DNA from: Bacteroides sp. OM05-12 | GTDB lineage: Bacteria; Bacteroidota; Bacteroidia; Bacteroidales; Bacteroidaceae | Reading direction: 5' to 3' | Assembly (NCBI RefSeq): GCF_003438995.1 | Contig: NZ_QSUN01000020.1 | Location: forward strand, 1 to 64,000 | DNA length: 64,000 nucleotides | Shown here: one piece after another, positions 1 to 10,800 of the stretch | Numbering within the stretch: position 1 is the first letter of the stretch | How the letters are laid out: the number at the start of each line of letters is the position of its first letter | Program-made: the position numbers and the translations under genes | The notes under the pieces: model-generated | What the model saw: only the letters and a program-made list of their open reading frames with translations | The model's database searches: none | Told to the model about the DNA's origin: nothing

Positions 1-91
1 ACAGATTAACTAAGTTATATGCATAATAGGAAAAGCCCTCAGGTTTTTACGTTGGTCCCTTTTTTATTTAATTCTTTAAAGTAATGGAAAT

Positions 92-117
92 AAAAAAGCG
101 ACCTTCACAGTCGCTTT
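92..117 (-). terminator. Terminator of tRNA-Gln
   Basis: A perfect 8-bp stem (AAAGCGAC paired with GTCGCTTT, 7-nt loop) lies just downstream of the tRNA on the minus strand and is followed by a T-rich run. This fits a factor-independent terminator. Confidence 0.75.
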
Positions 118-122
118 CATTG

Positions 123-193
123 TTGGGCTACCAAGATTCGAACTTGGAAAAACAGGACCAGAATCTGTTGTGTTACCATTACACCATAGCCCA
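123..193 (-). tRNA. tRNA-Gln (anticodon CUG)
   Basis: The reverse complement folds as a 71-nt tRNA. The acceptor arm is TGGGCTA paired with TAGCCCA, the discriminator is A, and the T arm contains the usual GTTCGAATC. The anticodon loop reads TTCTGGT, giving anticodon CTG, which decodes CAG. The last anticodon-stem pair (A-C) is mismatched, which is tolerated at that position. The CCA tail is not encoded. A -7 box (TATCTTTG on the minus strand) lies just upstream at 210-217. Confidence 0.93.
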
Positions 194-209
194 ATCTTTT
201 TTGACGGTG

Positions 210-238
210 CAAAGATACAAAAAAAATAGAACCTCAAA
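210..238 (-). promoter_or_regulatory. Promoter of tRNA-Gln
   Basis: On the minus strand TATCTTTG (210-217) matches the Bacteroidetes -7 consensus TAnnTTTG and sits 17 bp upstream of the tRNA 5' end. A TTTG (235-238) could be the -33 element, although the 17-bp spacing is shorter than usual. Confidence 0.55.
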
Positions 239-362
239 ACTTTTTCCTGATTATTTTCATAAAACATTCCCCTATAAGACATCTCAAAGCATTATATACC
301 TAAAAAAACACAAAAAGAAAATAGATTTTAACCGTTTCTTTCTTTCATCTCACAAATCAATG

Positions 363-370
363 TATCTTTG
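363..370 (+). promoter_or_regulatory. -7 box of the rsfS-ftsH operon
   Basis: TATCTTTG matches TAnnTTTG. It would start transcription near 377, giving a leader of about 95 nt before rsfS. No clear TTTG -33 element is visible. The rest of 194-470 is AT-rich and I see no gene in it. Confidence 0.5.
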
Positions 371-470
371 TAAAATATTGTCGTACAACAGATGCGAAAC
401 AATACAGAAGCATTATTTGTTGTTACACAAACTGAAAAGATTTAAGTAATTAATTTATTTAATGGTATTA

Positions 471-830
471 ATGAGCGAGACAAAGAACTTAGTACAAAAA
501 ATAACAGAAGGTATACAGGAAAAAAAGGGTAAAAACATTGTAATTGCTGATTTAACCTCTATAGAAGACACTATTTGCAAATACTTTGTTATTTGTCAAG
601 GTAACTCTCCTAATCAGGTATCGGCTATTGTAGATTCAATTAAAGAATATGTAAGAGAACAAACTGATACCAAGCCAAGCTGTATTGACGGTTTACGAAA
701 TGCCCAATGGGTGGCTATGGATTATTCAGATGTAGTAGTGCATATATTTTTGCCAGAAATCAGAGATTTCTATAACCTTGAACATTTATGGGCTGATGCC
801 AAACTGACAAATATCCCGGATATTGATTAA
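471..830 (+). CDS. rsfS: Ribosome silencing factor RsfS
   Basis: RsfS (RsfA/Iojap family) binds ribosomal protein uL14 on the large subunit, blocks subunit joining and so lowers translation during starvation. The 119-residue length and the motifs CKYFVICQGNS, GLRNAQWVAMDY and FYNLEHLWADA are typical of the family. An in-frame ATG at 462 would add MVL, but the product starting at 471 (MSETKNLV) matches the usual N-terminus of the family, so 471 is preferred. It lies 15 bp upstream of ftsH, and the rsfS-ftsH-cdsA order is common in Bacteroidales. Confidence 0.93.
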   Translation: MSETKNLVQKITEGIQEKKGKNIVIADLTSIEDTICKYFVICQGNSPNQVSAIVDSIKEYVREQTDTKPSCIDGLRNAQWVAMDYSDVVVHIFLPEIRDFYNLEHLWADAKLTNIPDID

Positions 831-845
831 TATCGATGTAAAATT

Positions 846-2858
846 ATGGACAACAATAAGAAAACGAATAAAGTAAATATGCCTAAATTCAATCTAAATT
901 GGTTGTATTTGGTTATTATGATGATGCTTATCGCCCTATATTTCACCAATCAGGGAGGAGTATCAAGTAAAAGTATTACTTACACGGAATTTAAAGACTA
1001 TGTAACAAAAGGTTATGCAAACAAGATTGTAGCCTATAACGATAATTCCGTGGAAATGTATTTGAAACCGGAATACATCCGGGAAGTATTCAAAGAAGAA
1101 CCTAGTAAGGTCGGGAAGAATCCTGTACTTAATGTAGAAGTCGGTTCAATGGAGACATTGGATAAATTCCTTGAAAAAGAAACAGAATCGGGGAACTTTA
1201 ACGGTTCTGTCAGTTATGAAAAGAAAAACAACTATTTCGGCGCCATATTCTGGCAACTAATGCCATTCTTATTCCTAATTGGAATATGGATCTTCTTTAT
1301 GCGGAGAATGGGACGTGACAATGGAGGCACAGGAGGCGTATTTAGCGTTGGCAAGTCAAAAGCCCAACTTTTTGATAAAGGGAATCCAAATAATAAAAAC
1401 AAAGTTACCTTCAAAGATGTAGCCGGACTGAAAGAAGCAAAACAAGAAGTTGAAGAAATTGTTGAGTTTCTGAAACAACCGCAGAAATACACGGATTTAG
1501 GAGGTAAAATTCCTAAAGGTGCTTTGCTTGTAGGACCTCCGGGAACCGGTAAAACTTTGCTTGCCAAGGCAGTAGCCGGAGAAGCAGATGTACCGTTTTT
1601 CTCCTTATCCGGTTCAGACTTTGTAGAAATGTTTGTCGGTGTCGGTGCTTCCCGTGTACGCGACCTTTTCAGACAAGCAAAAGAAAAATCTCCATGTATC
1701 ATTTTCATTGACGAAATTGATGCAGTGGGACGTGCACGCGGCAAGAACCCAAGTATGGGAGGTAACGATGAACGTGAAAACACGCTGAACCAGTTACTTA
1801 CGGAGATGGATGGTTTCGGAACCAATAGTGGTATTATTATCCTGGCAGCAACCAACCGTGTGGATATTCTGGATAAAGCATTGCTCCGTGCCGGACGATT
1901 TGACCGCCAGATTCACGTAGACTTACCGGATTTAAATGAAAGAAAAGAAGTGTTCGGCGTACATTTACGTCCGATCAAGATAGACGATACCGTAGATGTG
2001 GATTTACTTGCCAGACAAACTCCGGGATTTTCCGGTGCCGATATTGCTAATGTTTGTAATGAAGCAGCTCTTATTGCAGCACGTCACGGTAAGAAATTCG
2101 TTGGAAAACAAGATTTCCTGGATGCAGTAGACCGTATCATTGGTGGTCTTGAAAAGAAAACAAAGATCATGACCAACGACGAAAAGCGTACAATCGCTTT
2201 GCATGAAGCAGGACACGCTACGCTTTCCTGGTTCTTGGAGCATGCTAATCCATTGATTAAAGTAACCATCGTGCCACGTGGACGTGCATTGGGCGCAGCT
2301 TGGTATCTGCCGGAAGAAAGACAAATTACGACAAAAGAACAAATGCTCGACGAGATGTGTGCCACTTTAGGCGGACGTGCTGCCGAGGATTTATTTATCG
2401 GAAAGATTTCCACCGGTGCAATGAACGACTTGGAACGTGTCACTAAACAGGCTTATGGCATGATTGCCTATGCCGGAATGAGCGATAAGATTCCGAACTT
2501 ATGTTATTATAATAATGAGGAATACTCTTTCAACAAACCATACAGTGAGAAAACGGCAGAATTGATAGACGAAGAAGTAAAACGCATGATTAACGAGCAA
2601 TACGACCGTGCCAAATCTCTTTTGTCAGAACATAAAGCCGGACATAATGAGCTTGCTCAGCTGCTTATGGACAAAGAAGTTATCTTTGCAGAAGATGTAG
2701 AACGTATTTTTGGAAAACGTCCTTGGGCTTCACGCTCTGAAGAGATTCTCTCCGACTCCGAACCGATAGAAAAAGAAAATGAGACTGTAATCGGAGAAAA
2801 TGAAGGGGAAGAAACAACAGAAGAAAAAGTTTCAGAAGGTTCCAACAAAACCGAATAA
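846..2858 (+). CDS. ftsH: ATP-dependent zinc metalloprotease FtsH
   Basis: Membrane-anchored hexameric AAA+ protease that degrades misfolded or short-lived membrane and cytosolic proteins. The 670-residue sequence has a first TM segment (about 17-35), a periplasmic FtsH-ext region, a second TM (about 130-150), the AAA module with Walker A GPPGTGKT (230-237) and Walker [14 protein letters not shown], and the M41 peptidase domain with zinc motif HEAGH (453-457). The C-terminal tail after about residue 640 is Glu-rich and low in complexity, as is usual for FtsH. It sits between rsfS and cdsA, and a strong hairpin (2868-2911) separates it from cdsA. Confidence 0.98.
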   Translation: MDNNKKTNKVNMPKFNLNWLYLVIMMMLIALYFTNQGGVSSKSITYTEFKDYVTKGYANKIVAYNDNSVEMYLKPEYIREVFKEEPSKVGKNPVLNVEVGSMETLDKFLEKETESGNFNGSVSYEKKNNYFGAIFWQLMPFLFLIGIWIFFMRRMGRDNGGTGGVFSVGKSKAQLFDKGNPNNKNKVTFKDVAGLKEAKQEVEEIVEFLKQPQKYTDLGGKIPKGALLVGPPGTGKTLLAKAVAGEADVPFFSLSGSDFVEMFVGVGASRVRDLFRQAKEKSPCIIFIDEIDAVGRARGKNPSMGGNDERENTLNQLLTEMDGFGTNSGIIILAATNRVDILDKALLRAGRFDRQIHVDLPDLNERKEVFGVHLRPIKIDDTVDVDLLARQTPGFSGADIANVCNEAALIAARHGKKFVGKQDFLDAVDRIIGGLEKKTKIMTNDEKRTIALHEAGHATLSWFLEHANPLIKVTIVPRGRALGAAWYLPEERQITTKEQMLDEMCATLGGRAAEDLFIGKISTGAMNDLERVTKQAYGMIAYAGMSDKIPNLCYYNNEEYSFNKPYSEKTAELIDEEVKRMINEQYDRAKSLLSEHKAGHNELAQLLMDKEVIFAEDVERIFGKRPWASRSEEILSDSEPIEKENETVIGENEGEETTEEKVSEGSNKTE

Positions 2859-2867
2859 ATAATTTAG

Positions 2868-2911
2868 TGCTCCGAAACTATCTCTTTATGATATTGAAAT
2901 AGTTTCGGAGC
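2868..2911 (+). other. Intercistronic 13-bp hairpin between ftsH and cdsA
   Basis: GCTCCGAAACTAT (2868-2880) pairs perfectly with ATAGTTTCGGAGC (2899-2911) around an 18-nt loop. No U-tract follows, so it is not a classical terminator. It could stabilise or process the mRNA, or attenuate transcription between ftsH and cdsA. Confidence 0.7.
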
Positions 2912-2937
2912 TAAATACTAATTTAAAACAGCACATT

Positions 2938-3774
2938 GTGAAAAGCAATTTTTTAAAACGGGCGATTACCGGTATTATATTCGTTGCAGTATTAGTCGGC
3001 AGTATTCTTTTCAGCCCATTGTCATTCGCAATCTTATTTGTTTGTATTTCCGCATTAACGATACGGGAGTTCGGTCACCTTGTTAATACAACAGAAAATG
3101 TGAACATAAACAGGACTATAACTACTCTTGGAGGCGCTTATCTGTTTTTCGCTTTCACTTATTTCTGTCTAAATGGTAAATCCGAAGTATTTATCCCCTA
3201 CTTATTCCTGCTTCTCTATCTGATGATTAGCGAGCTATATTTAAAGAAAGAGAATCCTATAAATAATTGGGCTTACTCTATGCTAAGTCAATGCTATATA
3301 GCATTACCCTTTGCCATGCTCAATGTATTGGCATTTCATACCGATCCGGACATTCAAGCGGTAAGTTACAACCCGATTCTTCCTCTATCTATATTTATCT
3401 TTATATGGATTAATGACACCGGAGCTTACTGTATTGGTTCTCTTATAGGAAAACATCGTTTGTTTGAACGCATTTCTCCTAAGAAATCATGGGAAGGCTC
3501 TATCGGAGGAGCAGTCTTCGTCATAGTTGCAGCATTCGTTCTCGCACATTTTTTCCCCTTCATGCCTCTTATCAAATGGATAGGTCTGGCACTTGTTGTC
3601 GTTATATTCGGTACATGGGGAGACTTAACAGAATCTTTATTCAAAAGACAATTAGGAATTAAAGATTCCGGGAACATTCTACCGGGACACGGTGGAATGC
3701 TGGACAGATTCGATAGCGCGTTAATGGCAATTCCTGCCGCAGTAGTTTATTTATACGCTTTCACTTTATTCTAA
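2938..3774 (+). CDS. cdsA: Phosphatidate cytidylyltransferase CdsA
   Basis: Makes CDP-diacylglycerol from CTP and phosphatidic acid, the precursor for phosphatidylserine/PE synthesis (pssA and psd lie at 32-33.6 kb). The 278-residue protein is very hydrophobic with multiple TM segments. Its C-terminal part carries the family signature LFKRQLGIKDSG...LPGHGGMLDR (about residues 234-258). The start is GTG at 2938: it directly precedes the hydrophobic N-terminus and no suitable ATG is nearby. It is the last gene of the rsfS-ftsH-cdsA group and ends before a bidirectional terminator. Confidence 0.95.
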   Translation: MKSNFLKRAITGIIFVAVLVGSILFSPLSFAILFVCISALTIREFGHLVNTTENVNINRTITTLGGAYLFFAFTYFCLNGKSEVFIPYLFLLLYLMISELYLKKENPINNWAYSMLSQCYIALPFAMLNVLAFHTDPDIQAVSYNPILPLSIFIFIWINDTGAYCIGSLIGKHRLFERISPKKSWEGSIGGAVFVIVAAFVLAHFFPFMPLIKWIGLALVVVIFGTWGDLTESLFKRQLGIKDSGNILPGHGGMLDRFDSALMAIPAAVVYLYAFTLF

Positions 3775-3782
3775 ATACCATA

Positions 3783-3810
3783 AAAAGGGGCTTTCCTAAA
3801 AGTCCCTTTT
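3783..3810. terminator. Bidirectional terminator between cdsA and the NigD-like gene
   Basis: AAAAGGGGCTT pairs with AAGTCCCTTTT (11 bp with one G-U pair, 6-nt loop). The stem is flanked by A and T runs on both sides, so it can serve the convergent genes on both strands. Confidence 0.75.
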
Positions 3811-3825
3811 CTTTTAAACTGTTCG

Positions 3826-4575
3826 TTACTTTAGCCCTTCACTATTTACCCCACTAGAAAAGTTTCTACTTTCTTCCGTACTTTTCTCATCGGAATAATT
3901 ATAAGTATAAACTTTATCACCGTATTTTATCGAATTAATCTTCACTTTTAATCCTTTCAATGTTTTATTGGATGGACCATATTCTCCAAGCTCAAAAGAA
4001 ACAATGCCCGGAATCAGCTTACCGTTACTATCTCCCATATTGTTATACCGGAACTCCAAATGTGCATAACCGTCATCATCCACAGGTATTATCCGGTTAT
4101 TAACCAAATTAACCATATGTTTCTCATAAGACGGATATACCATCAAGAACTCTACGTTTAGATAGTCGGCACCAATCCACATATCGGAGATAGTAGTTTT
4201 ACTGTTTCCAATACTATCTTCATTCGCTTCCGTAAGATTAATGACGTCTTTTGTCAGCACCAATGTATAGTTATTCACACGGGCAAAATAATCAAAGCCA
4301 TCACGGTTATCATCTAAAATCGTAAAATTGCCAATAACCCGTTGTCCGGGTTCAAGACCTTCATACTCCACAGCCGAAGCTGCCACCCAAACAGTCTTTC
4401 CATTGTCCAATACAAAATAAGGATAGACAGTGCCCGTCTCTTTCGCAACGGTAGCCATTGCTATAATATAATTTCCAAGAGGATACTGGCTATTCTCATC
4501 ATCACATGATTGCAGAATAGGGGCCACTGCCATACATATTAGCGCAAAGGCTAAATACATTAATAATTTCTTCAT
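3826..4575 (-). CDS. NigD-like outer-membrane lipoprotein
   Basis: A 249-residue predicted lipoprotein. The signal peptide ends in lipobox LQSC, with the lipidated cysteine at residue 24. The mature protein resembles the NigD family of Bacteroidetes lipoproteins (an N-terminal OB-like half and a C-terminal beta-sandwich half); cues are the YPLGNYIIAMATV start and the LGEYGPSNKTLKGLKVKINS end. NigD was named from a bacteriocin-associated locus, but the biochemical role of the family is unknown. An upstream in-frame ATG (4611) would put 12 charged residues before the signal peptide, so 4575 is preferred. No other nig-type gene is adjacent. Confidence 0.75.
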   Translation of the reverse strand: MKKLLMYLAFALICMAVAPILQSCDDENSQYPLGNYIIAMATVAKETGTVYPYFVLDNGKTVWVAASAVEYEGLEPGQRVIGNFTILDDNRDGFDYFARVNNYTLVLTKDVINLTEANEDSIGNSKTTISDMWIGADYLNVEFLMVYPSYEKHMVNLVNNRIIPVDDDGYAHLEFRYNNMGDSNGKLIPGIVSFELGEYGPSNKTLKGLKVKINSIKYGDKVYTYNYSDEKSTEESRNFSSGVNSEGLK

Positions 4576-4761
4576 AATTCTTTTAGGTTTAAATAGAATA
4601 CATACTTCCATATATGAACCAAAACAACAGATTTACATCTATGTTTAAAACAAATCGGCAGTTCTTGTAATATCTATGAAAAATCAGTAATTTCTTGAGT
4701 TCGGATTACCGTCAACTACTACTCTTCTATCGATTGATATGCCTAAGAGACCGCATAAAAT

Positions 4762-4794
4762 GACAAAACGCAATAAGATCAGGACAAAATGCAA
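4762..4794 (+). promoter_or_regulatory. Candidate operator: two 12-bp direct repeats, 21-bp period
   Basis: GACAAAACGCAA (4762-4773) and GACAAAATGCAA (4783-4794) differ at one base. They are spaced 21 bp start to start, about two helical turns. They lie about 35-70 bp upstream of the transcription start predicted from the -7 box at 4817, a normal position for an activator pair. The cognate regulator is not identifiable. Confidence 0.4.
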
Positions 4795-4816
4795 ACCTGT
4801 TTTCTTTGCATTTAGT

Positions 4817-4824
4817 AACCTTTG
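4817..4824 (+). promoter_or_regulatory. -7-like box of the giant-protein operon
   Basis: AACCTTTG (preceded by T) is one step from TAnnTTTG. It would start RNA near 4831 and give a leader of about 45 nt to the ATG at 4876. This supports rejecting a TTG start at 4822, which lies inside the box. Confidence 0.4.
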
Positions 4825-4875
4825 CAAATAAGAATAAAAATAGATAAATGCACATTAACTAAAGATTTATGTAAT

Positions 4876-7800
4876 ATGGAAAAAGAACAAAACAGGTGGA
4901 GTTTCAAAAGAAAAGAAAAATGCTTTTCCGACAGACAATGCAAGAGCCGGACAAACAGGCAAGCATGGTCCGTTTTTTTATTATTAATGATTGTTTTGTC
5001 CATACAGCAGGTATGGGGATATAGTGGCACGAACGGATATGCCTATTTCTTGGAGAGTAATATTACCATTAATACTGCCAACCTCCAGAGCGAAGGATAT
5101 TTTCTTGTTACCGTACCTACGTATTATAATCCGGGAGGAATAGGAACATCTGATGAGGCAGCCGTAAGAGAAACAGATGGAACGACATCTACAATCAGCT
5201 TTAATGGTCAGCGATGCGTATCTTTTTATGCAACAGAAATCGGTACCGGTCAGTGGACAGGAGATAACGGACAAGTCTATTGCAAAGCTGAGGATGGAGC
5301 AGCCAGAGTTGAGTTACAGCAGGGCAGTTCCGATTTTCAGTTTGTACTAACCAACTTTACTCTGATGGCCGGAACTTATAATTCTTCTGAAAAAAAGAGC
5401 AGTGCAACTTTTAAGGTTTATCCCTATGGCGAATATTATGATTCCAACCCGGAAGTAATAAAGAGCAAAGTAGACTGCAAAATTACAGTAAGTGTGAGAT
5501 ATACACACAGTACGGATAAGAAGAATGCCAGCTCCTTACATAAAGAAACAACTCAGACGTATACTCTGAAGAATATTACCCCAACCGTAACATTCAGTCA
5601 ACAACCAGGATATATAGAATATGCTATCAATACTAAAACTTTCGGGAGCACAGGAAATCCCTCTCGCGAAAGTTTTGATGTAATAGACCGTGAGACAGGA
5701 AAATCTGTCTCCGCTTCTTTCGAATCTGTTGGCAATGATGGTGTTACAAAAGTAGCAGTAACAAATGCTCCTCTCAATTTACAAATCCGTTTTTTAGCCA
5801 CACCCAATGATCTGAATGTTGGAAGCAGAGGATATATGCCTATCTATGAGGACATAACACAGCAAGGTTTTCAATTCCCAGAAGAACTTATTACCTCATA
5901 TGATGACAAAGGAAAAATAACATTAAAATGGGAAGTCCCCCTCGTTGATGAATCGCAATTGAACAATTTATATGTTGGCGCAAGTGACCAATTTGAAATA
6001 CAACGTTCCGATAAACCCAATTTCGAGAATCCCGTCAACATAGGTTCAGTACTTTATGAGAAAAATAAGACAAACTATGAATATATAAATGATGCAGTCG
6101 ATGAGAATCTTAACGGAACTTTTTACTATCGCCTGCGCAGGTCACAACCCAGCCAATGGAACTGGGGCTATGTACGTGAATCCAGCGTACCTGTAAAAAT
6201 GATACACATGGAAATCGATACAGCCACCGCTGTAATCGGAGAAGACCAACGAGTGCATATACAATGGAAATACAAACCTGAAGGCAATGTAAAAAGTACC
6301 AATACCCAGATTATCCTCCGGGAGATACGTAAAGAAACAGGTAAGGAGACCGACTATGCCCTCACCGACGAGGAAATGGAGAAACAAGCATGCTCGGTAT
6401 CGTTACCGTCTACCTGTGATATATACAGCTATCAGATTTTTGTCAAACCCGGTTCTGATAAATACAACACGCAAAGACCGAAAACCGTAGGAAGTGAAAA
6501 GGAACTCTATACCGAGAATATGGGAGAGATAACAAAAGTGAACGCTTCCAAAGGTTATTATTCCGACCATATAGCATTAGAGTGGGAAACTGATGGGAAA
6601 ACCATAGAGGTATTTTCTATTCAAAGCCGCATTTATGGAAGTGGGAATGAATTCAAACAGATAGACCAGATGCCCGGCAACGCCGTGTCGACAATTTATC
6701 AATATAGCGATATAAAATCTGTTCCGGGCATTCTCTATGAATACCGTATAGTAGCCATTACCAATTGCGGAAATGGTGCACAAGGCAAAGAGTCCGACAC
6801 TTTCGTCGGCTTTCGTACTCCAACAGGTGATATCTACGGACGAATCACTTTTGAAAATGGACAAGCGGTAAATGATGTTGAAGTGCGTGCCGAAGTATCG
6901 GAAGGTGCGGGAATCACCGGAAAAAGTTACCACTTCAACGCTATGGATAACCTTAGCGTCACCAATACCGATTTACTGAAAACCAACACTGACAGTATTA
7001 CTCTACAAGCATGGGTGAATACGACAGTAAAAAAAGGAAATATTATTAGCAAAGCAAACATGTATGAGCTTCGAATTGAAGATGGGAAACCGATGTTCAT
7101 CGTAGGCACAGCCACATTGACTTCTCAAAACAGTTTGGAGTTTTACACCGAGTCCTCTCAATTCGTACATCTAACTGCCGTGGCAACAGCAGACTCGGCA
7201 ATGATTTATGCCAACGGTCAACGCATTGCAGAAAGTAAACTGAATATGCTGTCCGGAGGCGGACTTGTCACCGGAACAGACGGTGAGGTAACCATTGGTG
7301 GCGATGGCTTCGTAGGTAACATTGATGATGTACGTATCTGGGGCATTGCTTTAGATAGCATCGCCATTGCCCGCGACTACACCCGCTACCTGACCGGAGG
7401 CGAAACAGGTCTGCTTGCATATTACACATTTGACTATGCAATAGATGGCAGTTTCTTCGACACCTCTTATAAAGGTCTCAGCTATAATGAAAACCACGGT
7501 ACAGTGAACGGTGCAACTTTAGACGGTTCAATCATCCCTACCATCAGCCAATTGGGTTATAAAGGCTACACAGCCACAGACGGTTCTTATTCCATTCGTG
7601 CCATCCCTTACACCGGTAACGGAACAACCTATATGATTATTCCACGTCTGGGAATCCATAAGTTTGAGTCCGAAAAGGAACTCCGTCTGCTCAATGCCAA
7701 TTCACAGAGCCATACGGTGAACTTCACAGACAAATCTTCTTTCGTTGTAACAGGAAAAGTGACGTATAGAGGTGGTAATATACCGGTAGAAGGCGTTTCT

Positions 7801-10800
7801 TTCCTAATTGACGGAATCGTATCCATGGACAGTAAAGCAAATGTCATTACCACAAATGCAGACGGCGTTTTCTCTATCAACGTACCCGTAGGTACACACG
7901 AGGTGAAAGCAACAAAGGCGAACCATATATTTGCCAACGAAGGCAAGATTACCAATAGTGATGGCACAGACCGCAATTATCAGGATATAGTGACCGGTCT
8001 GGAACTAGAGGACATCACTACCGTACGTTATATCGGGCGTGTAGCCGGAGGAACCGTTCAAGAGGCGTATCCACTCGGACATTCGTTGTCGAAGAATAAC
8101 CTTGCCGACAGTGTGAAAGTAGTCTTACAATATGTGAATGATAAATATAAACTTTCCTTAGAAGAGAATACGATGGAAATCCCATTGCACAAGCCATCGT
8201 ACATAAAAGGTACATTCTTTAGTAAGGTAACTTACGGAACCAGTGAGGTGACAATCCTTCCCAACCCGGAGACGGGAGAGTTTGCGGTGGATGTAATACC
8301 TGAAAGATTCAAGGTGATTCTCAATATTCCGGGACACGATGCGGCAAGTATCCCCGGCTACGGTGAGGAAATCAACCTGACAAACGCCTTTGTTACGGAA
8401 AACAGTATTTACGAATACATTGACTCCATATCGGTAGAGGGCGTATACGAACAACATACGGACACAGTGCGTTACAACAAGTCACAGACCTTTATCAAGC
8501 GTTATGCTCCCACAATACGCATCACACAGTTGGACAATACAGGTAAAGAGCTACCCTACTTCGGAGAAAAAGAAAAACAATTCCAGATGGCACTTGCGGA
8601 AAATAACTATACCGTACCCATCTACAACGAAGCAACCGGTAAATATGCACTGTCCAAACCGGTATTTGAACAATACAAGAGCTACGTGTTCAAAGCCAAA
8701 GTGTTTGAAGGATACGTATATATGGATGACCAAGGTAAGCCGAAAGCCGATGGAAGCATTGATGAAGTACCTACTACAGATGCAAAAATAACATACGGTG
8801 ACGGACTGACAGGCGAAAGCCAGCCGGAACTTGCAGTGAATGAGAAAGGTATTGTATTGGATACAATGAGAATCGGTAATCCGGAGTTGACTTCAGGACT
8901 TCGCTCAGTGACCGCCAAAGCTGTTTACGGTGGCGAAAATTCCACCTCTATCGATTGGGCGGGAGGATTTGAAGCGATTATTGTAGGAGCCATTTCTACA
9001 GGCAACAACTTTGTGACCCAAGGACCGGATGATGTAATGTTCGTACTCCGCGACCCTCCGGGTAGTCGCAGTTACTCCTATCTGGAGAAAGGAACCAGCA
9101 TCCATCGTTCTTCTACTTATACCGGAAATATCATTCAAGAAGGCAGTGAGGATGCGGGACTTTCATTAGGTACAAAAACCTTAATTTATGCGGGTAGTCC
9201 GGTTGCAGGTACTATAACAGAGACGGAATTCGATAATGAACTTAGAATAGGTTTGAGACACACTGAAGAAGCGGGTGGTTCTAACACATCAGAGAAAACC
9301 GCCACTACCACTACACGTTTCCAAACCAGTGACGACCCGCTTTATGTAGGAGCCGATGCAGATGTATACGTAGGCTTCTCAACTAATATCATTTTCGGTG
9401 CAACGGACAATGTTACCATTGTGTCGAAAGAGAAATTCCAAAACGATGGGGGAGCCGAAGCATATAAAGTGCTTTTAGGTAATCCTGAGTCAGACGACTG
9501 GCTATTGGTAAAGAGCACCGGATTGGGTATCTATCAGAATTACGGAACTCTTTTTGCTTATCCGCAAATATACATCGAACAGACTTTGATTCCCAATCTG
9601 GAGAGTATACGGAACAGTATTCTTCATGCACCGGATGAATTGACCCCCGAACAGGCTCAGGCTTTAGCTGACCAGACTAAGGAACAGGTTTATGTGTCTA
9701 AACTTCCCCGCAATGATAAGAACTTCGGGAAAAGTAATGTGGATGAGGTTTTCGACCTTAAAAACCTGATAGATATTTCGGAAGGTGAAAGCTATAAAAT
9801 CTATTTCCCGAAAGAAACCGACAAAACGGAAAACGATACCATATTAACTCTCAATCAGTCTATTGACCGTTGGATACAACGTATGGCAGAGAATGAGGAA
9901 GATAAGGTGAACGCCACGCTTTTGCAAAACTATTCTTTCCATTCTGCTTCGCAGGTAGAGTATTCCGAGTCATTTTCATATACTTTTACGCGTAATGTAA
10001 ACTTCAAGATAGTTATCGGAGCCAGTGCTTTAGTAAAAATAGGCACGAACATTCTTAAAAAGGGAGTATTTACGGAAATCAACGAAACACTGACACAGGA
10101 AAACGGCGGTGAGTTTGTTTCCACAGATGAAGCTTCTCATTGCAACGGATTCGTGTTGGCGGAAGATGGAGATGGAGATGATTATCTATCTGTGGACGTA
10201 TGCCGGTCAAGCGGTTATCGTGTGCTTGACGAATATGTGAAATTCTCGGATATGCACACAAATCCCGACCGTCAATTTACTACGTTCATCTTCAAAACAA
10301 GGGCCGGGGCTACTTCTTGTCCTTATGAAGGAGAATATAAAACAAAATACTTTGAACCGGGCAAACATGTCATTAATGAGGCTACCGTGCAACTGGAAGT
10401 ACCTGAGATAGATGTAGAGAAGAATTTCATAGAGAATGTACCTTCCGGACAGCCTGCTTACCTGAAACTCTTCCTGCGCAACAACTCGGAAGCAAAACAG
10501 GATATGTGGTACGTACTCAAGATGGTGGACGGAACAAATCCTTACGGTGCAAGAATGTCTATTGACGGTAGCGCTATCGGAGACGGCCGCGTGTTCCTTG
10601 TTCCCTCAGGAGAGACATTAGTGAAGACGCTTGAAGTAAGCAAAGGTTCTGTGATGAATTATGATGACCTGAAACTCACCCTACAATCGCAATGTCAGTG
10701 CGATCCGACGAGCTATCAGACCAACATTGCCGACACTGTGACGTTCAGCGTACATTTCACCCCATCGTGTACAGATGTAAGAATCAAGAGGCCATCCAAT

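Larger units (their letters stand above)
4576..4875. other. 300-bp intergenic control region upstream of the giant surface protein
   Basis: No gene seen. It holds the start region of the divergent NigD-like gene and, on the plus strand, two near-identical 12-bp direct repeats (4762-4773 and 4783-4794) and a -7-like box at 4817-4824. Confidence 0.6.

Noticed and set aside
84..449. 121-codon frame on the plus strand over the tRNA region
   Set aside because: It runs antisense through tRNA-Gln and across two promoters; its product is of low complexity and resembles nothing.
4822..4875. TTG start for the giant protein at 4822
   Set aside because: It lies inside the -7-like promoter box and would put 18 residues before the signal peptide; the ATG at 4876 fits better.
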